A stretch of DNA of 5,014 bases from assembly GCA_022561255.1 (NCBI GenBank), contig JADFRO010000239.1, positions 1-5,014 of the forward strand, written 5' to 3'. This DNA comes from Planctomycetota bacterium. Lineage in GTDB: Bacteria > Planctomycetota > Phycisphaerae > UBA1845. Both the position numbers and the translations under genes were made by a program. Positions 1-5,014 of the stretch are shown here, one piece after another (the first letter of the stretch is position 1; each line of letters opens with the position of its first letter). Under the pieces are notes generated by a model. That model saw nothing but the letters and a program-made list of their open reading frames with translations, was not told the origin of the DNA and ran no database searches.

Positions 1-415
1 GGAAGGGGTCGAGGGCGACGAGCAATCCGGCCAACAACCCGGCGCGTCGTCCGGCGAGCGCCGACGCGAATCCGCACGTCAGCACGGCACAGAGCGCGCC
101 GATCAGTACGTGAGCGATCTTCGCGAAGACTACGCCACGGGGCGCCTGCACGAAGATCGCCAGCCAGTTGGGAAACAGCGGCATACGCGTCGCGCGAAAC
201 CCGAACTCATCGACCAGCCCGCCGGAGGCGGCGAGTGATTTCGCCATCGCCCAATACTGTGCTTCGTCTGGAAACTCCAACGCGGCGCCGTCGCCTCGAC
301 TCATTCGGTATCCGGCCCAAACGGCGCGCGCCGCAAGAGCGACGGCGAAGACGAGCAGGAACGTGGGTACCCGACCGCGCGGTCGAATCGATGTCGCCGA
401 GGAGGACGAGGTCAA
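1..415 (-). CDS. GT-C/ArnT-like (GT39, PMT_2-type) membrane glycosyltransferase, N-terminal part, cut by window edge
   Basis: This is an open minus-strand frame with no stop from 415 to the window edge, about 138 residues. Seen: a short Ser/Thr/Arg-rich cytoplasmic start, a first membrane helix at about residues 17-36, then a loop with FPDEAQYW (Asp50-Glu51) followed by RMPLFPNW (77-84), then two hydrophobic segments at about 94-118 and 119-136. A first helix followed by an acidic Asp-Glu loop and an R-x-P-L-x-P stretch is the usual N-terminus of GT-C enzymes of the ArnT/PMT type. Those use polyprenyl- or dolichyl-phosphate sugars outside the cytoplasmic membrane and usually run to 450-600 residues, so most of the gene lies outside. 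No ATG precedes the first helix. The TTG at 415-413, overlapping the tilS stop as TTGA, is the best start, and an in-frame TGA lies only seven codons upstream. The next ATG (residue 38) would remove the first helix. The sugar donor and acceptor cannot be told from this part. Confidence 0.75.
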   Translation of the reverse strand, partial: MTSSSSATSIRPRGRVPTFLLVFAVALAARAVWAGYRMSRGDGAALEFPDEAQYWAMAKSLAASGGLVDEFGFRATRMPLFPNWLAIFVQAPRGVVFAKIAHVLIGALCAVLTCGFASALAGRRAGLLAGLLVALDPF

Positions 416-1860
416 CGTTGTGGTTGCCGTTCAAGTGGTTTGGCGCGCAGGTGTAGAACCCGGCGGGTTAGTCCGGTGAGCTTAACGCGGTCGTCAATTC
501 GATGTCCGATTACCCAGATCGGTCCGAGCTGATCGCACAAGACCGCGACGCGCTCCCGCTCCTGCGGGCTGACCTTCTCGTCAGCGAGGAAGTCGGACAG
601 CTTCTTGGTTCCGGGCGCGCCCAGCGGGAAGAAGCGCTCGCCCGGGCGACGGCTGCGAACGACCAGCGGGGCGTGAACTGCGCCGAAGTCGACGTATTCC
701 TCCAGGGGGGAAACGCCACGGCGCAGTCGTGGGATGTCGTCGCTGGTCACGTCGTCGATCGAACAGGCGATTTCGAGGCACCGCACCGGCAGCAGCGTCG
801 TTCCCGGGAGATGAACGGCGATTTCAGCGGCGATCGCTTCGCGCGGTTCACTCGTGGGTAGCGAAAAGATCAGTTGGTGGTAGCGTTTTTCGACCGTCAT
901 GCCACCGGGGAATTGCGTTTGGCGCCCGCTCGTCGGGTCGGCGACCAAATCGAGCGCGGCGACGAGGTTCGAGAAGGCGAGATCCTGTTCGCCCATGCCG
1001 AACGACGTGAAAGCCAGGCGGATCAACTCGGTCTGTACGATGCGACTTTTTCGCGACATCGCATCGGCGTTGAGGGTCAGCGTCTGATCCGTACGTGCGA
1101 TGATGAGCGTATCGAACGTGCGCCCGACGGTCTCGCTGAGAAACTCCTCCAGCCACCGAGCCTGTGAACTGAGCCGGATCAAAGCGTCGCGCACCTGCGG
1201 ATTTACCTCGGCTTCGACCAACGGGAGGATTGTGTTGCGTATTCGGTTACGCATGGGCTCGTTCGACGCGTTCGTTCGATCCTCGCGGAACGTAATGCCT
1301 TCGTTGGCCAAATATTCGAGTAGGGCCTCACGTGTCTGATTGAGCAGCGGTCGGATGAGGCGGATGCTGCTTTGTGGGGCAAGGGGGCGACCAAAAGGAA
1401 TGCCCGCCAGCCCACGAAGACCCGTTCCACGGAGGATTCGGTGAAGGATGGTCTCAGCGTTGTCGTCGGCGTGGTGACCGACGGCTACGACTTTGGAACC
1501 CGTCTGAAGACAAACGCGCTCGAAGAAGGTATACCGTTCGCGCCGGCCGATCTCCTCGACGCCGATCGAGTCTTCTTTCGCGAGTTTGGCGATGTCACGC
1601 TGGTCGATGGTGCAGGGGAGCGATAGACGATCGCACGTGGCGGCGACCAGCGCTGCGTCTTCGTCGGCTTCGGTGCCGCGAAGTTGGTGGTTGAGATGAG
1701 CGACGTGGATTTTCAGGTTCCAGTCGTCGGTTTCGTTGATGGCGAGGAGAAGGTGGAGCAAGGCCATCGAGTCCGCACCGCCGGAGACGCCGACCACGAC
1801 CCCGTCAGACGGTTGCAACAGTTCTTCGCGGATGAGTAGTTGTGCGAGCGATTTGATCAC
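412..1860 (-). CDS. tilS: tRNA(Ile)-lysidine synthase TilS
   Basis: TilS ligates lysine to cytidine 34 of the CAU-anticodon tRNA-Ile using ATP. This makes lysidine, which reads AUA and switches charging from Met to Ile; the enzyme acts in the cytoplasm and is normally essential. The 482-residue product has the N-type ATP-pyrophosphatase P-loop SGGADS (26-31), VAHLNHQLRG (53-62), EEIGRRERY (102-110), the GHHADDNAET motif (128-137) with its paired Asp residues, and DRTN...NRIRNTILP (194-213). A middle substrate-recognition region follows, then a TilS C-terminal domain from about 400 (RRPGERFFPLGAPGTKKLSDFL), so this is the long form, as in E. coli, rather than the short Aquifex type. The start is GTG at 1860: an in-frame TAG lies upstream with no ATG between. 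Only a weak GGAA precedes it by 8 nt. The 3' end overlaps the next glycosyltransferase start, suggesting coupling. The catalytic motifs look intact. Confidence 0.97.
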   Translation of the reverse strand: MIKSLAQLLIREELLQPSDGVVVGVSGGADSMALLHLLLAINETDDWNLKIHVAHLNHQLRGTEADEDAALVAATCDRLSLPCTIDQRDIAKLAKEDSIGVEEIGRRERYTFFERVCLQTGSKVVAVGHHADDNAETILHRILRGTGLRGLAGIPFGRPLAPQSSIRLIRPLLNQTREALLEYLANEGITFREDRTNASNEPMRNRIRNTILPLVEAEVNPQVRDALIRLSSQARWLEEFLSETVGRTFDTLIIARTDQTLTLNADAMSRKSRIVQTELIRLAFTSFGMGEQDLAFSNLVAALDLVADPTSGRQTQFPGGMTVEKRYHQLIFSLPTSEPREAIAAEIAVHLPGTTLLPVRCLEIACSIDDVTSDDIPRLRRGVSPLEEYVDFGAVHAPLVVRSRRPGERFFPLGAPGTKKLSDFLADEKVSPQERERVAVLCDQLGPIWVIGHRIDDRVKLTGLTRRVLHLRAKPLERQPQR

Positions 1861-1988
1861 GACGTCGTTTCCGTCGGCGGTTGCGTCACGAACCCGTACC
1901 TATCCCAGTCGAAGGCGGTGCATGACGATGCATCCCACGAGAGCTGGACGGGCTCGTCGAAGCGCGCCGATTGCGGTAGCTTCCATAC

Positions 1989-2017
1989 ATCTTATCCAAT
2001 CCAGAGCCCAGGTTCAA
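1989..2017 (-). promoter_or_regulatory. Candidate sigma70-type promoter for tilS
   Basis: Read on the minus strand, TTGAAC (2017-2012) is followed after exactly 17 bp by TAAGAT (1994-1989). Each hexamer matches the consensus at four of six positions. Initiation would fall near 1982-1980, giving a tilS leader of about 120 nt. It is the best-spaced pair noticed in the 235-bp gap upstream of tilS, and would make tilS and the glycosyltransferase a unit separate from the upstream protease-like gene. It was found by eye only. Confidence 0.4.
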
Positions 2018-2030
2018 GGACATGGATTGG
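1996..2030. repeat. Inverted repeat straddling the tilS -35 box
   Basis: CCAATCCA (1996-2003) and TGGATTGG (2023-2030) are perfect 8-bp reverse complements separated by 19 bp. One arm lies between the proposed -10 and -35 hexamers and the other just upstream of the -35, with arm centres 27 bp apart. This could be an operator for a dimeric regulator. A chance repeat is possible, and no T-tract follows, so it does not look like an intrinsic terminator. Confidence 0.35.
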
Positions 2031-2095
2031 GGCGTTTGTGGGTCGGGTAGCTCTGGCGGCGACTGGGTACATTCCGACAGAACCGCGCGGCTGAG

Positions 2096-3139
2096 CTAGC
2101 TCATGTAGAGTCGGAATCGTTTGACGCGACCTTTTTCGATTACGGATCGGTACCAGCCGGATTCGACGTGTAGCGAGGACCACTGGCGTTCTTCTTTTCG
2201 GTAGTGCCAGTCTTTGTCATTTTGGAAATAGAACTGCGCTCCCGGCCCCTCGATGATGTTGACGATTTCGTTGTTGTGGTAGTTGAACTCGTCGTAGTCG
2301 GTGACGGCGCGTTGGCCCATCTCGGAGTACAATTGATTCAACTCAAGTAGCGTTGCGTTCAGTTCGGGGTCGAGGTTTTTGACGTTCAGGCCGAGACGGC
2401 GCGCTTCACGCGGCGTAATGGGATATTCGTGCGCGGGATAGTCGGCGTTGAGGGCACCTGCGATGCGCTCAGCCTCCGCGTCGTTGTCCAGATGATACTG
2501 AAGAATTTCCGTACATAAGCGTATCGAGAGCGAGGTCGCGCGATCGACGGCACCGACGACGAGTGGGTGGAGGTACTTGTAAAGTTCCTGAAACGGATTG
2601 ACGTCCGTTTGTGGGCTGTGCTTTTCCCAAAGAGCCAGGACGCGTTGTAGTTCATCGTGTCCGACGTAGACGGTTTCATTCCTCGGATCAACAGGGCCCA
2701 TCGGATGTTCGAGCGACGTATCGATCGGCGTCAAAAACGCCAGCGGGCCCATGTGGATTTCGTCGGCGCCGAGGGCGAGCATGGTGGCGGCCGACGCGCA
2801 CTCCAGCGGGGCGAGCACCGTTAGATGCGGAGCCCATTCGCGCAGAAGGTGGATCAATCGCAAGGCGGAGGTTCCGTCGCCACCGTCGGACTTTACAAAG
2901 AGTGCGATGCGATCACTTGGTTTTACGATTCGCAGAACCTCGGCCATCGCTTGGACGTCGTTGCTGCAGATGGAGCCCTGCTCGCTGGTCCAATAGGCCA
3001 AGAACGTGCCGTCGACCATTTTGTTCAGGCGACGGACGAGCTTCTGCGTTTTTTCCACGAGGACCGGCGGCGTCTTGTTCTTGGGCTTGCTGCTTTTGGG
3101 CTTTCGGCGGGTGGTGCTCGTCTTTCGTTTCTTAGCCAT
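2096..3139 (-). CDS. ClpP/crotonase-fold serine protease-like protein (SDH proteinase family type)
   Basis: The 347-residue product resembles the 'serine dehydrogenase proteinase' (SDH_sah) branch of the ClpP/SppA-like fold. Seen: a basic low-complexity start (residues 1-23, rich in K, R, S, T and P), a beta-alpha core with FVKSDGGDGTSALRLIHLLR (81-100) where SDGG would form the oxyanion strand, and LECASAATMLALGADEIHMG (112-131), in which Ser116 sits where the nucleophile of this fold falls. Next come LTPIDTSLEHPMGPVD (136-151) and a helical stretch ending in HEYPITPREARRLGLNV (237-253), a recognisable family signature. The last 80 or so residues (about 263-347) are aromatic and charged and match no domain I recognise. 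There is no signal peptide or membrane helix, so it is probably cytoplasmic. The substrate is unknown; the family name need not mean it attacks serine dehydrogenase. The start is ATG at 3139 with only weak SD-like sequence; the stop is TAG. It is divergent from the amylase-like gene. Confidence 0.8.
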   Translation of the reverse strand: MAKKRKTSTTRRKPKSSKPKNKTPPVLVEKTQKLVRRLNKMVDGTFLAYWTSEQGSICSNDVQAMAEVLRIVKPSDRIALFVKSDGGDGTSALRLIHLLREWAPHLTVLAPLECASAATMLALGADEIHMGPLAFLTPIDTSLEHPMGPVDPRNETVYVGHDELQRVLALWEKHSPQTDVNPFQELYKYLHPLVVGAVDRATSLSIRLCTEILQYHLDNDAEAERIAGALNADYPAHEYPITPREARRLGLNVKNLDPELNATLLELNQLYSEMGQRAVTDYDEFNYHNNEIVNIIEGPGAQFYFQNDKDWHYRKEERQWSSLHVESGWYRSVIEKGRVKRFRLYMS

Positions 3140-3181
3140 CTTGTGTGCTCGCTTCTTATGCCGGGCTGCAGCCGGTCGCGC

Positions 3182-3187
3182 ATCATA
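3182..3187 (-). promoter_or_regulatory. Candidate -10 box for the protease-like gene
   Basis: On the minus strand TATGAT (3187-3182) matches the sigma70 -10 consensus at five of six positions and lies 43 bp upstream of the ATG at 3139. No convincing -35 hexamer is seen 16-18 bp further upstream, so activator help or another sigma factor would be needed. A 5-bp inverted repeat, CCACC (3207-3211) and GGTGG (3218-3222), lies where a -35 would fall. Confidence 0.25.
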
Positions 3188-3252
3188 GTGGTTAGCGGCG
3201 CAAACGCCACCGGTTTTGGTGGTGGGTGATTTCGCGTTCGGGCGGGACGGCC

Positions 3253-3258
3253 TACAAT
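3253..3258 (+). promoter_or_regulatory. Candidate -10 box for the amylase-like lipoprotein gene
   Basis: TACAAT matches the sigma70 -10 consensus at five of six positions. Transcription would begin near 3265, about 20 nt before the first possible ATG (3284) and 70 nt before the preferred ATG (3335). The -35 position (about 3230-3236) is poor, matching little beyond an initial TT. Confidence 0.3.
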
Positions 3259-3334
3259 TGTTCCCGACGAGCCCGGCTTAGGTATGCGACGCCTCGACGC
3301 GGCCGAGCCACTTGCAACGGAGACGGATCGACTG

Positions 3335-4831
3335 ATGCGGCTAGGACGCGCGAATCGAATGTGGGTGGCGACGCTATTGGGCGGTTGCATCCTTCCAGTA
3401 GTTGGGTGTAAACGCGAGACGGGGGAGGCGGAACGAGCTGCGATCGAGGGCACAGGGGTGGGAGACTCAGCGGTTTCTTCCGCTGCGTCGACCGCCGAAG
3501 TCGAACTGTTTCCGGAGTGGGCGGTCGACGCCCGCTGGTATTACATCGACGTTCCGAGGTTTCACAACGGTGATCGATCCAACGATCGTGCGCGGACTTT
3601 GCCGTGGTCAACGGATTGGCCTGTAGGCGTGCAAGCCGATGGGTCGCCTCCACTGGATCAAGCCGGCCTGCAGGCGCTGCGCGAGCGGCGGTACGGCGGG
3701 GACGTAGAGGGGGTCCGACAGCGGTTGCCCTACCTTCGTGAGCTCGGCGTGAACGCGCTGCTTCTTGACCGCGCGCTTCCGCGATCGTCGACGCCGGATG
3801 CCGATGACGCGGCGCTGGTTGAGTTCTTGCGCGAAGCACATGCGCAAGGCTTTCACGTCGTCCTCAGGGCGGCTTCGTTGCGCGATTCTGATCCTTCGCG
3901 CGGTAAGGCGATCGAGCAGGAGTTTTTTGCGGAGGCGCTTCGGTGGATGGACCCCGACGGTGACGGCGATCCAAGCGACGGCGTTGACGGATGGTGCTTG
4001 GATCCCGGGACGCTGTCGCCGCAGCGGCTGCAACGCTTCCGGCAGCAGATCACAGACATCAATCCGCAGGCCTTGCTCTTGGTACGTCGTCAGCCGTTCC
4101 GTTACCTGCCGGTGGCGTCGCTGTTTTACCCGGAGCGGAAGAGAGAGCGAGAGGAGCTGCTTGCAGGGCTGGGTGGTGACGCGACGTTTAGGGCGGAGCT
4201 TGGAACTTTGTCGGAGCTACACGCCGCCAGTTATTCGGTGGCAGATGATTCGGAGCGGGACGCTCAGTGGCGCCTGGCGACGGTGTTTCTGCATTTCTAT
4301 CCTGGTGCTCCCGTGACCGTATACGGGGACGAAGTGGGAATGTTTCGCGGGGCGGGCGCTCCGTCGAACCCGCCGATGTGGTGGAATGACTTACCTGATT
4401 CGGGTACGAAGTCGCCCGACTACCGCGGCGATTTTTACGCGTTGGTGCAGTGGCTGCACTCGATGCGAGCGGAGCATGCACCTCTGCGGCGTGGAGCGTG
4501 TCGCGCGATTCTGCTGGACGAGTCGAAAAAGATTTTGGCTTTCGCACGATCGGTGCCCGGTGAGGAGGTCGCGCTGGCGATCAACTTCGGGGACACGAAA
4601 CAGAAGGTGATGCTGCCGGTCGGTAAGCCGGGCCAGCTTGTCTACGTGTTGAGTCCAGCCATCGATCCCGAGCGAGCGATTCGATTCTGGAAGCGTAAAA
4701 AGAGCGGATATGATCCGGCGGAGATTCACCGGCTTCCCGTCGGCGGGAGTAAGCAGTTCGTCAATCGGGAGGGGAAGATTCGCCTGTGGGTCAAACCGAT
4801 GTCGGTGCGTGTGGTGTTGGTGTTTGATTGA
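3335..4831 (+). CDS. Predicted lipoprotein with a degenerate GH13 (alpha-amylase-like) domain, probably catalytically inactive
   Basis: The product is 498 residues from ATG 3335; the open frame extends back to an ATG at 3284. I prefer 3335 because it gives a normal lipoprotein signal (basic MRLGRANR, hydrophobic core, lipobox VVGC with Cys25), and GGAG lies 12 nt upstream. A Ser/Ala-rich linker follows. GH13 landmarks come in order: RWYYIDVPRFHNGDRSND (67-84), YGGD (120-123) with the YLRELGVNALLL strand, AHAQGFHVVL (168-177), DPDGDGDPSDGVDGW (206-220), GAPVTVYGDEVGM (324-336), PPMWWND (346-352), and a C-terminal beta domain (about 383-498). The Asp of region II remains (D223), but the usual Arg before it is Cys221. 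Region III reads VRRQP where GE-I-W is expected, so the acid/base Glu is replaced (Arg251). Region IV HD appears as H296-A297. The DxxxNH region I motif and most of domain B are missing. It probably sits membrane-anchored in the periplasm; a sugar-binding or scaffold role is possible. Weak residual activity cannot be excluded. Confidence 0.8.
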   Translation: MRLGRANRMWVATLLGGCILPVVGCKRETGEAERAAIEGTGVGDSAVSSAASTAEVELFPEWAVDARWYYIDVPRFHNGDRSNDRARTLPWSTDWPVGVQADGSPPLDQAGLQALRERRYGGDVEGVRQRLPYLRELGVNALLLDRALPRSSTPDADDAALVEFLREAHAQGFHVVLRAASLRDSDPSRGKAIEQEFFAEALRWMDPDGDGDPSDGVDGWCLDPGTLSPQRLQRFRQQITDINPQALLLVRRQPFRYLPVASLFYPERKREREELLAGLGGDATFRAELGTLSELHAASYSVADDSERDAQWRLATVFLHFYPGAPVTVYGDEVGMFRGAGAPSNPPMWWNDLPDSGTKSPDYRGDFYALVQWLHSMRAEHAPLRRGACRAILLDESKKILAFARSVPGEEVALAINFGDTKQKVMLPVGKPGQLVYVLSPAIDPERAIRFWKRKKSGYDPAEIHRLPVGGSKQFVNREGKIRLWVKPMSVRVVLVFD

Positions 4832-4937
4832 TGCGGTGTGGAAGCGGCGAGCGGTTTTCGGACGTGCGTGGATCGTGTGGCGGCGACGGAAATGATCACG
4901 CCTCTGCGATCCGTGTCACCACGTCGTAACGCGAGCG

Positions 4938-5014
4938 ATGAAGGGCGTTGACCGAGCGTTGCTGGTTGGGCATGATTGGGTGGAGCCGACTTCTTTGCTG
5001 CGCCGGCGCTTAAC
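4938..5014 (+). CDS. Possible start of an unidentified gene running off the window
   Basis: An ATG at 4938 opens a frame with no stop to the window end, about 25 residues (MKGVDRALLVGHDWVEPTSL then an Arg-rich stretch). ALLVGHDWVEP could be a first beta-strand and loop of an alpha/beta protein, but nothing identifies a family. No clear SD is seen upstream. It would lie 106 bp after the amylase-like gene in the same direction. An open frame this short is common by chance in GC-rich DNA. Bases 4832-4937 hold nothing I can name, including no clear hairpin with T-tract. Confidence 0.25.
   Translation, partial: MKGVDRALLVGHDWVEPTSLLRRRL

Noticed and set aside
1919..1932. Small hairpin TGCAT-GACG-ATGCA in the tilS leader
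   Set aside because: A 5-bp perfect stem with a mismatch beyond it on the transcribed strand is too weak, and no attenuator or riboswitch pattern surrounds it.
1886..1933. A 15-codon minus-strand frame (MHRHAPPSTG...) in the proposed tilS leader, possibly a leader peptide
   Set aside because: It has no SD and no codon run of regulatory meaning, and its length is expected by chance.
2008..2024. GGTTCAAGGA resembling a tRNA T-loop
   Set aside because: No acceptor, D or anticodon arms surround it, so there is no tRNA.
2092..2103. 12-bp perfect palindrome TGAGCTAGCTCA over the stop codon of the protease-like gene
   Set aside because: About one such palindrome is expected by chance in 5 kb, and there is no loop or T-tract for a terminator.
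2611..3135. A 174-codon open frame on the plus strand antisense to the protease-like gene
   Set aside because: Its product is Arg/Pro-rich low-complexity sequence with no motif, while the minus strand has clear ClpP-fold signatures; it is a GC-driven shadow.
3252..3839. A 195-codon minus-strand open frame across the divergent region and the start of the amylase-like gene
   Set aside because: The product is Arg/Ala/Pro-rich without recognisable domains and lies antisense to a well-supported coding frame.
5000..5009. GCGCCGGCGC palindrome near the window end
   Set aside because: Short GC palindromes are common in this base composition, and no loop or T-tract accompanies it.
1..5014. Mobile elements, CRISPR arrays, phage or defence genes
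   Set aside because: No transposase, integrase, direct-repeat array, terminal inverted repeats or defence-family motifs were seen in any frame read.

Overview
The window looks like ordinary chromosomal DNA from a GC-rich bacterium. The gene content points weakly to a planctomycete or a related lineage: a ClpP-fold 'serine dehydrogenase proteinase'-type protein with a long Lys/Arg/Ser/Thr/Pro-rich N-terminus, a GH13-like lipoprotein, non-ATG starts and little Shine-Dalgarno signal. That placement is an inference from gene style, not from a marker gene. No insertion sequence, CRISPR array, tRNA, rRNA or phage gene was seen.

Layout: three genes run leftward. At the left edge is the N-terminal part (about 138 residues) of a multi-pass GT-C/ArnT-like glycosyltransferase, cut by the window end. 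It overlaps the end of tilS (412-1860, minus), which encodes tRNA(Ile)-lysidine synthase, through a TTGA stop/start junction. A 235-bp gap upstream of tilS holds a good sigma70-like promoter candidate with an inverted repeat straddling its -35 box. Further upstream, also on the minus strand, is a gene (2096-3139) for a ClpP/crotonase-fold serine protease-like protein of the SDH proteinase type.

A 144-bp region (to the first possible ATG) or 195-bp region (to the preferred ATG) separates that gene from a divergent plus-strand gene (3335-4831; open frame from 3284). This gene encodes a predicted lipoprotein whose body is a shrunken alpha-amylase (GH13) fold. The fold landmarks remain, but two of the three catalytic carboxylates and the region II arginine appear lost, and the domain B loop is nearly absent. 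It is the most unusual item in the window and probably a pseudoenzyme. The last 183 bp hold no confident gene; a reading frame opening at 4938 and running off the end may be the start of another one.

The genes do not form an obvious pathway. tilS and the glycosyltransferase are probably co-transcribed and translationally coupled. The protease-like gene and the amylase-like lipoprotein gene share a divergent promoter region and might be co-regulated. All long reading frames antisense to these genes look like GC-driven shadows.
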